From positions 124,001 to 188,000 of the forward strand of contig NZ_VPFL01000005.1 in the NCBI RefSeq assembly GCF_008014345.1: a stretch of 64,000 nucleotides of DNA. The letters run 5' to 3'. Positions within the stretch are counted from its first letter, which is position 1. Every line of letters begins with the position of its first letter. The stretch is from Pelomicrobium methylotrophicum (GTDB taxonomy: Bacteria; Pseudomonadota; Gammaproteobacteria; Burkholderiales; UBA6910). The notes beneath the pieces were generated by a model. It made no database searches. It was not told the DNA's origin and saw only the letters and a program-made list of their open reading frames with translations. Positions 38,955 to 48,182 of this stretch are shown one piece after another. The position numbers and the translations under genes were made by a program.

Positions 38955-39593
38955 CTAGCGCAACTGCTCGACCCGATAGACCGCGATGGAGCCGAGCAGG
39001 TTGGGGAACCAGGTCACCGTGGTTCCGTTGCCGAGCACCATGCGCTCCAGGATCCGCACCCCATGCTGCTCGCAGAAGGTCTCGAAGTCCTTGAGCGTGC
39101 ACAGGTGCACGTTGGGCGTGTTGAACCACTGATAAGGCAGGCTTCTGGACACCGGCATGCGCCCCATGAGCAGTTGCACCCGGTGGCGCCAGTAGCCGAA
39201 GTTGGGAAACGACACGATCGCTTCGCGCCCCACCCGCAGCATTTCGCGCACGATGCGCTCGGTGTGGCGCATGGCCTGCAGCGTCTGGGACAGGATCACG
39301 TAGTCGAACGAGCCCGACTCAAAACCCGAGAGCCCCGATTCCAGGTCCGCCTGGATCACGTTCACGCGGTTCTTCACGCAGGCGAGCACGCCCTCGTCGT
39401 TGATCTCCACCCCGTAGCCGTGGGCGTTGCGGGTCTCCCGAAGGTAGCGCAGTAGCGACCCGTCCCCACAGCCCAGGTCCAGCACCTGGGCGCCGGGCCT
39501 GATCCAGCGCGCAATCGCCTGGAAATCCGGTCGCGCAGCGGCGAGCTGGGCGACGGCGGGATCGATGTCCGCGGACAGCTCGGCCTCCCTCAT
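38955..39593 (-). CDS. metW: MetW: methionine biosynthesis SAM-fold protein
   Basis: 212 residues, class I methyltransferase fold with the motif [15 protein letters not shown]. It is required together with MetX for homoserine acylation activity in several proteobacteria; no methyl transfer is established. The ATG at 39593 overlaps the metX stop as ATGA, so the two are translationally coupled. Confidence 0.94.
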   Translation of the reverse strand: MREAELSADIDPAVAQLAAARPDFQAIARWIRPGAQVLDLGCGDGSLLRYLRETRNAHGYGVEINDEGVLACVKNRVNVIQADLESGLSGFESGSFDYVILSQTLQAMRHTERIVREMLRVGREAIVSFPNFGYWRHRVQLLMGRMPVSRSLPYQWFNTPNVHLCTLKDFETFCEQHGVRILERMVLGNGTTVTWFPNLLGSIAVYRVEQLR

Positions 39594-40729
39594 CGGCCGC
39601 CTCCGATGTCGATGTTCTCCATGTACGCGCGCATGAGCGCATGGTAGTGGGGGTCCTCCATCAGGAAGGAGTCGTGGCCGTGGGCCGAGGTGATTTCGGC
39701 GTAGGTCACGTCCAGCTTGTTGTCCAGCAGCGCCTTGACGATGTCGCGGGAGCGGCCCGGCGAGAAGCGCCAGTCGGAGGTGAAGGAGATCACCAGGAAC
39801 GCCGCCCGCGCCGGCCGGAATGCGGCCGACAGGTCTCCTCCGTAAGGATAGGCGGGGTCGAAGTAATCGAGCGCCTTGGTCATCAGCAGATAGGTGTTGG
39901 CGTCGAAATGGCTGGCGAACTTGTCGCCCTGGTAGCGCAGGTAGGATTCGATCTCGAACTCGATGTCCCACCCGAAGGTGTAGTCGCCCGCGCGCAGCTC
40001 ACGGCCGAATTTCTCCGCCATGGAGTCGTCGGAGAGATAGGTGATGTGGCCCAGCATGCGCGCAAGCCTCAGGCCCCAGCGCGGCACCACCCCGTAGGAA
40101 TAGAAGTCTCCATTGTGGAAATCCGGATCGGTGAGGATCGCCTGGCGCGCCACATCGTTGAACGCGATGTTCTGGGCCGTGAGCTTCGGCGCCGCGGCGA
40201 TGGCGATGGCATGGCGCACCCGCGTGGGGAAATCGATGGACCACTGCAGCGCCTGCATGCCGCCAAGGCTCCCGCCCACCACTGCGGCCCATTGTTCGAT
40301 GCCTAGATAGTCGGCGAGCCGCGCCTGGGAGGCCACCCAGTCCTCCACGGTGACGATGGGGAACGACGCCCCGTAAGGCTTGCCCGTCTCCGGGTTGATG
40401 CTGGCCGGCCCTGTGGAGCCGTGGCAACCTCCCAGGTTGTTGACGCCCACCACGAAGAAGCGGCGGGTATCGATGGGCTTGCCCGGACCCACCATGTTTT
40501 CCCACCAGCCGGCGCTTTTCCGGTCCTCGGAGTAGTAACCCGCCACGTGGTGGCTGCCAGAGAGCGCATGGCACACCAGCACCGCGTTGGAGCGCGCCGG
40601 GTTGAGTTCCCCGTAGGTCTCGTAGACCAGCTCGTAGCGCGACAGCGTGCGTCCGCACTTGAGCATGAGCGGTTCGTCGAACCGGACCGTTTGCGGCTTG
40701 ACCAGGCCGACCGAAGTAGGATCCAGCAT
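39590..40729 (-). CDS. metX: Homoserine O-acyltransferase MetX
   Basis: Alpha/beta-hydrolase enzyme acylating homoserine for methionine synthesis. 379 residues. The nucleophile elbow [12 protein letters not shown] contains the catalytic Ser; Asp (FTSDWRFSP) and His (GHDSFL) complete the triad. Sequence alone does not settle acetyl- versus succinyl-CoA use; MetX in many beta- and gammaproteobacteria uses succinyl-CoA. It is followed by metW. Confidence 0.93.
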   Translation of the reverse strand: MLDPTSVGLVKPQTVRFDEPLMLKCGRTLSRYELVYETYGELNPARSNAVLVCHALSGSHHVAGYYSEDRKSAGWWENMVGPGKPIDTRRFFVVGVNNLGGCHGSTGPASINPETGKPYGASFPIVTVEDWVASQARLADYLGIEQWAAVVGGSLGGMQALQWSIDFPTRVRHAIAIAAAPKLTAQNIAFNDVARQAILTDPDFHNGDFYSYGVVPRWGLRLARMLGHITYLSDDSMAEKFGRELRAGDYTFGWDIEFEIESYLRYQGDKFASHFDANTYLLMTKALDYFDPAYPYGGDLSAAFRPARAAFLVISFTSDWRFSPGRSRDIVKALLDNKLDVTYAEITSAHGHDSFLMEDPHYHALMRAYMENIDIGGGR

Positions 40730-40758
40730 ACGGTAAGGGATGGCTTGGTGCTGGCGCG

Positions 40759-40764
40759 ATTATA
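40759..40764 (-). promoter_or_regulatory. Consensus -10 of metX-metW
   Basis: TATAAT on the minus strand, 30 bp before the metX ATG. The place of the -35 is taken by the right flank of a 20-bp palindrome. Confidence 0.45.
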
Positions 40765-40783
40765 GCGTCATTCGGAACGGTTA

Positions 40784-40803
40784 CCGCCCCTGATCAGGGG
40801 CGG
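40784..40803. promoter_or_regulatory. Perfect 20-bp palindrome between ptsI and metX
   Basis: CCGCCCCTGATCAGGGGCGG reads the same on both strands and starts 8 bp after the end of ptsI. It can form an 8-bp stem with a GATC loop but lacks a T-run on either side. It abuts the likely -35 of metX, so it may be a ptsI 3' hairpin, an operator, or both. Confidence 0.55.
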
Positions 40804-40810
40804 ACCACGT

Positions 40811-42538
40811 TCAAGCGTTCAGGCGCTCGAGCAGGGCCAGCAGCTTCTCGTGGCTCTCCACTTTGAGCATCTTCTGCGTGAGTCCGGCGATGTCGGAAAG
40901 GGCGGTGCGCAGCACCTGCTGCTTCACCGCCAGGATGTTGGAGGGGTGCATGGAGAACTCCCGCAGCCCGAAGCCCAGGAGCAGGCGCGTAAGCGCCACG
41001 TCTCCGGCCATCTCGCCGCACACGGCCACCGGCACCCCGGCGCGGTTGGCGGTGCGGATGACGCGGGCCACCAGGTACAGGACCGCCGGATGCAGGGGGT
41101 CGTACAGGTGGGCCACGGTGTCGTCGGTGCGGTCGATGGCCAGCGTGTACTGGATCAGGTCGTTGGTGCCGATGGACAGGAAGTGGAGCCGGCGCAGGAA
41201 CGCTTCCAGCATGAGGGCCGCCGCCGGCACCTCGATCATGCCGCCGACCTGGACGTTGGGATCGAACTTCACGCGCTCGTCGGCGAGCTCCCGCTTGGCC
41301 TGCTCGATCATGTGCATGGCCTGGGTGAGCTCGGAAAGGCTGGAGAGCATGGGCAGCAGGATGCGAACGCGCCCGTAATGGGAGGCCCGCAGGATCGCCC
41401 GCAACTGGGTGCGGAACATCTGGGGTTCGGCCAGGCAAAGGCGGATGGCCCTGAGCCCCAGCGCGGGATTCGTGCTGAAGCGCTGCGCCCCGTTCAGGTG
41501 CTTGTCCGCGCCCAGGTCCAGCGTGCGGATGGTCACCGGCAGCCCTTTCATTTGGCGCACTACCTGCCGATAAGCCTCGAACTGTTCGTCCTCGCTCGGC
41601 AGTTCGTCGCGGTTCAGGAACAGGAACTCGCTGCGGAACAGCCCGATACCCGTGGCCCCGTTTTCCTTGGCCTGTTCCACATCCTCGGGCAGCTCGATAT
41701 TGGCCTGCAGCTCCACCGGGACGCCATCGAGGGTGACCGCTCTGGCGCTCTTCAGACGCTTGAGTTTCTGCCGCTCGAGCTCCCATTGATGGCGCCGTAG
41801 CTCATACTCGGCCAGGATGCTCTTGTCCGGGTTGACCACCACCACGCCAGCGGTGCCATCCACGATCAGCAGGTCGTTCTCCCGGATGAGCTGCCGCGCG
41901 TGGTGCAGGGCCACGATGGAGGGAATGCCCAGGCTGCGGGCGACGATGGCCGTGTGGGAGGTGGCCCCACCCAAGTCCGTGATGAACGCGGAGAACTGGT
42001 GCTGCTTGTAGATCATGACGTCCGCGGGTGACAAGTCCCGCGCCACCAGGATCATGGGTTCCCCGGCCGTGGGCGGCGCGGGGACGGCGGCAGGCGGCTG
42101 TCCCAGCAGCGCTTTCATGATTCGCTCCACCACCTGCACCACGTCGTTTCTGCGCTCGCGCAGGTACTCGTTCTCCATCTCGTCGAACTGGGCGATCAAC
42201 GCGTCCATCTGCGTCCGCAGCGCCCACTCGGCGTTGCACCGCTGCGAGCGGATGCGTTGGACCGGCGCGCGGGACAGGATCTCGTCGTCAAGGATCATGA
42301 GGTGGACGTTGAGAAACGCCTCCAACTCCGCGGGCGCGCTGGGCGGCAGATTCTTGCGCTGGGCGATGAGCTCGCTGCGGGCCGCCTTCACCGCCGCCTT
42401 GAACCGGGCCACCTCGTCGGCGACCCTGGATTCGGGGATGGTGTAGTGGGCGACCTCCAGGCTCGCGTGGGAAGCGAGATGCGCACGGCCGATGGCAATG
42501 CCCTGGGAAACGCCCGTGCCATGCAGCGTGAAACTCAT
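40811..42538 (-). CDS. ptsI: PTS enzyme I (phosphoenolpyruvate-protein phosphotransferase)
   Basis: Transfers phosphate from PEP to HPr. 575 residues. The phosphorylated His is in GGATSHTAIVAR; the PEP-binding barrel has EFLFLNRDELPSEDEQ and the C-terminal VCGEMAGD. The start at 42538 gives MSFTLHGTGVSQGIAIG, the family N-terminus; the open frame upstream is repeat DNA. Only EI, HPr and EIIA are present, with no sugar EIIB/EIIC. Confidence 0.95.
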   Translation of the reverse strand: MSFTLHGTGVSQGIAIGRAHLASHASLEVAHYTIPESRVADEVARFKAAVKAARSELIAQRKNLPPSAPAELEAFLNVHLMILDDEILSRAPVQRIRSQRCNAEWALRTQMDALIAQFDEMENEYLRERRNDVVQVVERIMKALLGQPPAAVPAPPTAGEPMILVARDLSPADVMIYKQHQFSAFITDLGGATSHTAIVARSLGIPSIVALHHARQLIRENDLLIVDGTAGVVVVNPDKSILAEYELRRHQWELERQKLKRLKSARAVTLDGVPVELQANIELPEDVEQAKENGATGIGLFRSEFLFLNRDELPSEDEQFEAYRQVVRQMKGLPVTIRTLDLGADKHLNGAQRFSTNPALGLRAIRLCLAEPQMFRTQLRAILRASHYGRVRILLPMLSSLSELTQAMHMIEQAKRELADERVKFDPNVQVGGMIEVPAAALMLEAFLRRLHFLSIGTNDLIQYTLAIDRTDDTVAHLYDPLHPAVLYLVARVIRTANRAGVPVAVCGEMAGDVALTRLLLGFGLREFSMHPSNILAVKQQVLRTALSDIAGLTQKMLKVESHEKLLALLERLNA

Positions 42539-42563
42539 CTCGAAGGCAGAAGGCTGAAGGCGG

Positions 42564-42628
42564 AAGGATGAAAGATCAGCGCGGTATGCCAGCGTCCGGG
42601 CAGGAAGGCCGCTTGATCCCTCATCCTT
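42564..42628. repeat. Inverted-repeat element between ptsI and the HPr gene
   Basis: A 15-bp arm at 42564-42578 (AAGGATGAAAGATCA) pairs at 13 of 15 positions with 42614-42628. Purine-rich copies (gaaggctgaaggcgg) and pyrimidine-rich copies extend both arms. The core equals that of the mreB-mreC element. Confidence 0.7.
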
Positions 42629-42644
42629 CATCCCTCACCCTTCG

Positions 42645-42914
42645 CTACTCTCCTTCGCCGAAATAGTCGCCGATCAGCTCCACCAGCGCTTGCATTGCCT
42701 CCTCTTCGTCGGGACCGTCGGTCTCGATCACGATGCGCGAACCTTTGCCGGCAGCCAGCATCATGACGCCCATGATGCTCTTGGCGTTGACCCGCCGCCC
42801 GTCCCGGGAGAGCCACACGTCGCTCTGGTACTGGGATGCCAGCTGGCTCAGCTTGGCGGAGGCCCGGGCGTGGAGCCCGAGCTTGTTGATGATCTCAACG
42901 TCCCGTTGCAACAT
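42645..42914 (-). CDS. ptsH: HPr family phosphocarrier protein
   Basis: 89 residues. The phosphorylated His15 lies in GLHARAS and Ser46 in KSIMG, the site regulated by HPr kinase in bacteria that have it. Takes phosphate from EI and passes it to the EIIA encoded upstream. Its start overlaps the end of the EIIA gene by 20 bp. It may equally be called npr. Confidence 0.94.
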   Translation of the reverse strand: MLQRDVEIINKLGLHARASAKLSQLASQYQSDVWLSRDGRRVNAKSIMGVMMLAAGKGSRIVIETDGPDEEEAMQALVELIGDYFGEGE

Positions 42915-43314
42915 TCCGCTGAGGGTCGCTCACCGTAAGGTGCATCACGCCTTCGATGCCGCCGGAAACCGCCTTGGCGACCACCGTGGCGAGCGGCTCG
43001 TTGCGATACGTGAGAGCGCGGATCAGCATCGGAAGGCTGACACCTGCCACCACTTCCACGTGATCGGGCACCCGCAGGCGGCAGGCGATGTTGCACGGCG
43101 TCCCGCCGCAGATGTCCGAGAGCACCAGCACCCCATCCCCCTGGTCCAGTTGCTTCACCAGCTTCAGCGCCTGCGGGAGGATCGCCTCTGGATTGTCATG
43201 GACCGTGACACCCAGTTGCATGAGCTGCAGCGGCCGACTGCCCATGACGTGGCTGGCGCAGTGAATCAGGCTCTCACCTAGGGTGCCATGGGCAACGATC
43301 AGTATCCCTACCAT
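42895..43314 (-). CDS. PTS EIIA component, mannose/fructose type
   Basis: 139 residues, EIIA-Man fold. The active-site His9 is in VGILIVAHGTLGE; ICGGTPCNIA matches the family. With no EIIB/EIIC in sight, the EI-HPr-EIIA chain is probably regulatory rather than for sugar import, as in other betaproteobacteria. First gene of the EIIA-HPr-ptsI operon. Confidence 0.92.
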   Translation of the reverse strand: MVGILIVAHGTLGESLIHCASHVMGSRPLQLMQLGVTVHDNPEAILPQALKLVKQLDQGDGVLVLSDICGGTPCNIACRLRVPDHVEVVAGVSLPMLIRALTYRNEPLATVVAKAVSGGIEGVMHLTVSDPQRNVATGR

Positions 43315-43346
43315 GCATTTCCCCCCAAGGGTTCAAGAAAGTCATT

Positions 43347-44417
43347 TTACTGCAAAGTGGTCGGCCCTGCCGGGACCCTATGGAGCTCAACCTCCTGATC
43401 TACCAGCGTGATTCTCGCCTGGAGCTCTGGGGTGACGTAGAGCACCCCCCGGTCGTCGATGAGCAGCGCTGCGGCTGTCCCCATGGCCCGGGCCGAGGCG
43501 GGAAATCCCGCCGGGCCGGCCAGAAACACGGGCTTGGAAGCCACGTCTGACAGAGTCCCGGCCTCGGGGCCGGGCGGGGCCAGCACGGTGGCCGATTGCG
43601 CTCCCTCAGCCGGTCGGCCCGTTCGGGGATCGATCAGGTGACAGTAGCGCCGTCCATCCACCTCGAAATACCGCTGGTAGTCGCCGGAGGTGCCGATCGC
43701 CTCCCCATCGTTGAGGTCGAGAACGGCAATGGGCCCGGGCTTGCGCGGGTGCTGGATGCCGACTCGCCACGGCCGGTTGCCCCGGCGGCCCAGGGCGAGA
43801 ACATTGCCGCCCACGTTGATAAGCGCATTGGCGACCCCTTGCCGGCGAAGGATGCGGGCCGCATGATCAAGCGCCTTGCCCTTGAGGTATCCTCCAAAAT
43901 CCAGCTGCACCGCAGGGTTGCGGCTCGCAGCGGTGCCATGCGCCAGGACGATATCTTCCATGGAGGGGCGCTTGGCGAGAAGCTGCTCCACGGCTGCAGC
44001 CTCCGGCAGGCGCGGCACGAACGTCTCGCTGTGGAAACCCCACAAGGCTACGAAGCGGCCGATCGCGGGGTTAAACAATCCACCGGAGCGGCGTGAGAGT
44101 TCGCTGGCTTCACGGATGAAGCCGGCCAGTTCGGCATCGACAGGGACCGGCGCGGGCCCCGCAGCGAAGGCCGCGTTGAGAGCGGTGAGTCGGCTCGGTT
44201 TCCAGGCGTGATACTGGTCGTGGAGGCGCTGGAACTCGCGGAACACTTCCCCGGCAAGGCTTCGGGCCCGGGCTTCCGGCTCGCCATAGAGGGTCACCTC
44301 CACCAGGGTGCCGAAAACGTACGCCTGCTCACGGTATACCGGCTCGCGGCCGCAGCCGGGCAACGCCAGCGCGAGGGAAAAGACCAGGAAAAGCCCTAAC
44401 CGCTCAGGACGCAGCAA
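43347..44417 (-). CDS. apbE: FAD:protein FMN transferase ApbE (lipoprotein)
   Basis: Attaches FMN covalently to Thr of target flavoproteins (Rnf/Nqr subunits, FMN-binding domain proteins). 356 residues. Signal peptide with lipobox LPGC (Cys22), then the ApbE domain with YGEPEARA, DFGGYLKGKALD and the C-terminal SDVASKPVF region; the metal and FAD residues in GGNVLALG and DPRTGRPAEG are present. It uses a TTG start at 44417; no ATG lies upstream in frame. No obvious flavinylation target is adjacent. Confidence 0.9.
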   Translation of the reverse strand: MLRPERLGLFLVFSLALALPGCGREPVYREQAYVFGTLVEVTLYGEPEARARSLAGEVFREFQRLHDQYHAWKPSRLTALNAAFAAGPAPVPVDAELAGFIREASELSRRSGGLFNPAIGRFVALWGFHSETFVPRLPEAAAVEQLLAKRPSMEDIVLAHGTAASRNPAVQLDFGGYLKGKALDHAARILRRQGVANALINVGGNVLALGRRGNRPWRVGIQHPRKPGPIAVLDLNDGEAIGTSGDYQRYFEVDGRRYCHLIDPRTGRPAEGAQSATVLAPPGPEAGTLSDVASKPVFLAGPAGFPASARAMGTAAALLIDDRGVLYVTPELQARITLVDQEVELHRVPAGPTTLQ

Positions 44418-44439
44418 AGGAAAAATCTTTTACTAACGC

Positions 44440-44457
44440 AAAAAGCGCGCGACGCGC
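44440..44457 (-). terminator. Rho-independent terminator after gshB
   Basis: On the minus strand GCGCG, a 3-base loop and CGCGC are followed by TTTTT. It lies in the gap between gshB and apbE and should end the gshA-gshB transcript. Confidence 0.55.
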
Positions 44458-44495
44458 CAACTTCATTCTCCTTGCGCCGTGGGCAGTTGAACATT

Positions 44496-45473
44496 TTATT
44501 TTTTTTCTCCGCGCTCCCTGGAGGCCGCTTTTTGGGCGGCGCCCCGCTCCAGCGCGTCGACCATCATGCCGGCGACGTTGAAGCCGGTCTGCTGGGTGAT
44601 CTCGACCATGCAGGTGGGGCTGGTGACGTTCACCTCGGTGAGATAGTCGCCGATGACGTCCAATCCCACCAGCAACAGCCCGTGCGCCTTGAGCGTCGGC
44701 CCCACGCTTTCCGCGATCTCCCGATCCCGGGGCGAGAGGGGCTGCGCCACGCCTCGGCCGCCCGCGGCCAGGTTGCCGCGGGTCTCTCCGGGTTGGGGAA
44801 TGCGGGCGAGGCAGTAGGGAACGGGTTCCCCGTCGATCACCAGCACCCGCTTGTCGCCCTTCACGATGTCGGGAAGGTAGCGCTGAGCCATGACGGAGCG
44901 CGCCCCGTGGCGGGTGAGGGTCTCAACGATCACGTTGAGGTTCGGGTCGTTTTGGCGCACCCGGAAGACCTCGGCGCCCCCCATGCCGTCCAGGGGTTTG
45001 AGGATGATGTCCTGATGCTCTTTGAGGAAGGCGCGGATCAGATCGCCCCGTCGGGTCACCAGCGTGGGCGGGATGAATCGGGAAAACCGGGCGGTGGCCA
45101 TTTTCTCGTTGAAATCCCGCAGCGCCTGCGGTCGGTTGATCACCCAGGCGCCTGCCGCCTCCGCAAGCTCCAAGAGGTAGGTGGAATAGACATACTCCAT
45201 GTCGAAAGGCGGGTCCTTGCGCATGAGCACCGCATCGAAGCGCTCGAGCGGCATTTCGGCCACATCGCCTGCCCGGTACCAGTCGGGCAAACCGCCGGTC
45301 AGGGTAAGGGGCCGGGCAAAGCCGACCACGCGCCCGTGGCGCCACGCGAGATCCCCTTGCTCCATGGCCCACAGCCGATGACCACGGGCTGCGGCCTCCC
45401 GCATCATGGCGTACGAGGAATCCTTGTAGATCTTGAGGCTGTCGAGGGGGTCAAGGATAAACAGCAGTTCCAT
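44496..45473 (-). CDS. gshB: Glutathione synthetase
   Basis: Joins gamma-glutamylcysteine and glycine using ATP. 325 residues, ATP-grasp family. The family signatures [37 protein letters not shown] (as LMRKDPPFD and YVYSTYLLE), [10 protein letters not shown] and EVNVTSPT are intact. The ATG at 45473 is the start used by homologues. gshA ends 13 bp upstream. Confidence 0.96.
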   Translation of the reverse strand: MELLFILDPLDSLKIYKDSSYAMMREAAARGHRLWAMEQGDLAWRHGRVVGFARPLTLTGGLPDWYRAGDVAEMPLERFDAVLMRKDPPFDMEYVYSTYLLELAEAAGAWVINRPQALRDFNEKMATARFSRFIPPTLVTRRGDLIRAFLKEHQDIILKPLDGMGGAEVFRVRQNDPNLNVIVETLTRHGARSVMAQRYLPDIVKGDKRVLVIDGEPVPYCLARIPQPGETRGNLAAGGRGVAQPLSPRDREIAESVGPTLKAHGLLLVGLDVIGDYLTEVNVTSPTCMVEITQQTGFNVAGMMVDALERGAAQKAASRERGEKK

Positions 45474-45486
45474 GGGAGAGCCTGCC

Positions 45487-46788
45487 TCAGGCCACGGTGG
45501 CGGCAAGCTCGGGCTCGGTCGGGTATTGCTCCAGCTCGATCGCTGCAGCCACCAGGGCGAGCCGCGCCACCACGCTGTAGGCGTAGAACCGGTTGGGCGG
45601 ACAGTCGGGGCTGCCGGTGAAGTCAGGCGTCAGACAGGAGGTCTCAAACGCCAGCGGCACGAAGTGCATGCCAGGCGCGTTCAGGTTTTCGTCTTTGCCC
45701 CGGCTGGTGTGCACCCGGTAGAAGCCGCCGACCACGAAGTGGTCGATCATGTAGATGACCGGCTCGGCCACCGCGTCGTCGACACTCTCGTAGGTGTAGA
45801 CGCCTTCCTGCACCAGCACCTCGTGCACTTCGAGCCCTTCCTTGACCACCGCCATCTTTTTGCGCTGGTTGCGGTTGAGTTCCAGCACCTCGGAAGCGTC
45901 CCGCACCATCATGACGCCCATGCCGTAGGTGCCGGCGTCGGCCTTCACCACGGCAAACGGTGCTTCGGTGATGCCGTACTCGCGGTACTTTTCACGCACG
46001 TTTTTGAGGATCTCGTCCACGTGGGCCGCCAGACACTCCTCGCCACGCCTCTCCTTGAAGTTGATCTGGCCGCAGGTGGCAAAGTAGGGGTTGATGAGCC
46101 AGGGATCGATGCCGATCAGCTTGGCGAACGCCTGGGCGACCTGGTCGTACGCGGTGAAATGACGCGATTTTCGCCGCGTGCTCCAACCGGCGATGAGCGG
46201 TGGGATTACCGGCTGCTCGAGCCCTTTCAGGATCTCCGGCACCCCGGCTGACAGGTCGTTGTTGAGCAACACGGCGCACGGGTCGAAGCCTTCGACGGTC
46301 AGCCGGTTGCCTTTGCGCCTGAGAGGTTCCAGCACGATGCTCTGGCCGTTCGGCAAGTCGATGGTGCGTGCAGCGGTGGTTTCGGGCAACAGGCTGCCCA
46401 CGCGCACGTTGAGCCCGGCCAGCCGGAGAATGTTGGTGAGGGCAGCCACGTTTTGCAGATAGAACGTGTTGCGCGTGTGGTTCTCGGGCACTAGCAGCAC
46501 GCCGCGCGCCTCGGGACAGACTTTCTCGATGGCTGCCATGGCCGCCTGCACGCACAAGGGCAGGAAGTCGGGGTTGAGGTTGTTAAAGCCGCCTGGGAAG
46601 AGGTTCGTGTCCACCGGCGCCAGCTTGAAGCCGCTGTTGCGCAGATCCACGGAGGCGTAGAACGGCGCCGCGTGCTCCTGCCACTGACCACGGAGCCAAT
46701 GCTCGATCGCGGGCATGGCATTGAGGATCGAGCGCTCCAAGTCGAGCAGCGGACCGGAAAGGGCCGTGGTGAGATGGGGAATGATCAT
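45487..46788 (-). CDS. gshA: Glutamate-cysteine ligase, Acidithiobacillus (GshA_ferroox) type
   Basis: First step of glutathione synthesis. 433 residues, of the type first defined in Thiobacillus (Acidithiobacillus) ferrooxidans and not the E. coli GshA type. It carries the stretches [27 protein letters not shown] and [13 protein letters not shown]. Paired with gshB, so glutathione is made from a two-gene operon. Confidence 0.92.
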   Translation of the reverse strand: MIIPHLTTALSGPLLDLERSILNAMPAIEHWLRGQWQEHAAPFYASVDLRNSGFKLAPVDTNLFPGGFNNLNPDFLPLCVQAAMAAIEKVCPEARGVLLVPENHTRNTFYLQNVAALTNILRLAGLNVRVGSLLPETTAARTIDLPNGQSIVLEPLRRKGNRLTVEGFDPCAVLLNNDLSAGVPEILKGLEQPVIPPLIAGWSTRRKSRHFTAYDQVAQAFAKLIGIDPWLINPYFATCGQINFKERRGEECLAAHVDEILKNVREKYREYGITEAPFAVVKADAGTYGMGVMMVRDASEVLELNRNQRKKMAVVKEGLEVHEVLVQEGVYTYESVDDAVAEPVIYMIDHFVVGGFYRVHTSRGKDENLNAPGMHFVPLAFETSCLTPDFTGSPDCPPNRFYAYSVVARLALVAAAIELEQYPTEPELAATVA

Positions 46789-46809
46789 GGCGGAGACCGA
46801 AATAAAACA

Positions 46810-46839
46810 ATTTTAGCGGAAGCCGCCAGGACCCGTCAC
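46810..46839 (-). promoter_or_regulatory. Probable sigma70 promoter of gshA-gshB
   Basis: Minus strand GTGACG (46834-46839, 4/6), 18-bp spacer, TAAAAT (46810-46815, 5/6), 22 bp before the ATG. Confidence 0.45.
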
Positions 46840-47167
46840 AGGGAGCGGAAGGTTCGCATTTCAGCGGCAAGCCTCTGGGGCGTCTTCGCGTCAGGCGCGA
46901 AAACTGTCCCCTTGGCCATGTACTTCCGGCATCAGTTTACCCCGACGAAGGGCGGGCCCGTGTCCATGACCTTATCCTCTTCTTGGATTCGCACAGCAAC
47001 GGCGTTCTCCTGACGGGCGGTGCCGCTCTGTGAGCTCTTTCACTTCCTGTGGAAGCTGTCCGGCCCGCGCCGTGGGCGACAGGGTTCCCGACCCCCGCGA
47101 GCGGCTCCGCCAGGACCGCGGTGCTTGCGGCCTGGGGCATTAAAACGGTGTAGCGGCTGTCAGGGTG

Positions 47168-47196
47168 TTGCATGTAAGGAAATTTAGTTATCTAAT
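47168..47196 (+). promoter_or_regulatory. Probable sigma70 promoter of the porin gene
   Basis: TTGCAT (47168-47173), a 17-bp A/T-rich spacer and TCTAAT (47191-47196, 5/6). It leaves a leader of about 110 bases before the ATG at 47316. Confidence 0.5.
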
Positions 47197-47315
47197 AGGC
47201 AACGCGGTGATATGGCCATGCTTCTCGCCGTGCCACCGCGGCTTGTCGGTGCATGGGCCGCAAGCCCGGCAAGCGACACCTTGCCAGCCGGAGAGTGATT
47301 TTCTAAGGAGAGAAC

Positions 47316-48134
47316 ATGAGGAGACTAAGCCATCTCAGAGTCATACTGGGCATCGCAGCAGGCGCGGTGCCCGTGGCCAGTTTTGCAGCGGATCAGGCGC
47401 CTGCCTCCCCGCACTCCCTCACGGGCAATGTAGGGTTGTTCAGTCAGTATGTGTTTCGTGGTCTGACGCAGACCAACGAGGACCCGGCCCTGCAGGGGGG
47501 CTTGGACTATGCCTACACCTTCGGCCCCGCGAGCCTGTACCTGGGCACCTGGGCCTCGAACATCAGCTGGCTGCGCGATGGCGGCCAATACACGAGCTCC
47601 AGCCTGGAGTGGGACTTCTACGGCGGCCTCAAGGGCAACATCGGCGCCACCGACTTCACCTACGACCTGGGCTACCTTCTCTACTACTACCCGGGCGATG
47701 TGGCCCCCGGGGGCGTGCGCGGCAACACCCAGGAAATCTACGGCGCCCTCGGCTGGAAGTACTTCACGGCCAAATACTCCTACAGCCTCGGCAACAAGAC
47801 GTTCGCAGTCCAAGACAGCCGCGGCACCTGGTATCTTGACCTGGCCGCCAGCGTGCCCTTGGGCGAGACCGGCCTGACGGCCTTCGCCCACTGGGGCAAG
47901 CAGAAATACGACGGCACCGACCCGCGCAACGCCGGCGGCGCCTCCAACGACAGCCTCTACAGCTACGAGGACTGGAAGCTCGGCCTCTCCTACGCCATCC
48001 CCGCCGGCGTGCTCAAGGACTTCACCCTCGGCGCCTACTACACCGACACCAACGCCAACGCCGCCGGCTATACCATCAACGGCAAAAATATCGGCAACAA
48101 CCAGTTCGTGGTGTACGTGCAGCGGGTCTTCTAA
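47316..48134 (+). CDS. TorF family putative outer-membrane porin
   Basis: 272 residues. Signal peptide (hydrophobic 9-23, cleavage near SFA-AD) and a beta-barrel with alternating aromatic strands ending in a C-terminal Phe (VYVQRVF), the outer-membrane insertion signal. The N-terminal GNVGLFSQYVFRGLTQTNEDPALQGG is the mark of the TorF family. The substrate is unknown. It is next to the methylamine region and could admit its substrates, by position only. AAGGAGA precedes the ATG. Confidence 0.86.
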   Translation: MRRLSHLRVILGIAAGAVPVASFAADQAPASPHSLTGNVGLFSQYVFRGLTQTNEDPALQGGLDYAYTFGPASLYLGTWASNISWLRDGGQYTSSSLEWDFYGGLKGNIGATDFTYDLGYLLYYYPGDVAPGGVRGNTQEIYGALGWKYFTAKYSYSLGNKTFAVQDSRGTWYLDLAASVPLGETGLTAFAHWGKQKYDGTDPRNAGGASNDSLYSYEDWKLGLSYAIPAGVLKDFTLGAYYTDTNANAAGYTINGKNIGNNQFVVYVQRVF

Positions 48135-48156
48135 ACCGACGTAATGTTCGGGTCCG

Positions 48157-48182
48157 CGGGGGGCTTGCCCGCCCCCCGTTTT
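48157..48182 (+). terminator. Rho-independent terminator of the porin gene
   Basis: CGGGGGGC (48157-48164), loop TTGCCC, GCCCCCCG (48171-48178), then TTTT. It touches the stop codon of the convergent regulator gene. Confidence 0.8.

Larger units (their letters stand above)
46789..47315. other. 527-bp intergenic region between gshA and the porin gene
   Basis: Holds the gshA promoter at its left end and the porin promoter at its right end. In between I see no plausible gene, tRNA or repeat; short open frames lack ribosome sites and resemble no family. Confidence 0.5.

Noticed and set aside
37273-39129. 618-codon minus-strand open frame under the AmpG-like gene and the DUF4426 gene
   Set aside because: Antisense shadow of a membrane-protein gene with random composition.
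42645-43314. Sugar-specific PTS permease
   Set aside because: Only EI, HPr and an EIIA-Man protein are present; no EIIB or membrane EIIC gene follows.
46860-47000. Possible insertion-sequence remnant between gshA and the porin
   Set aside because: No inverted ends, target duplication or transposase-like residues could be found.
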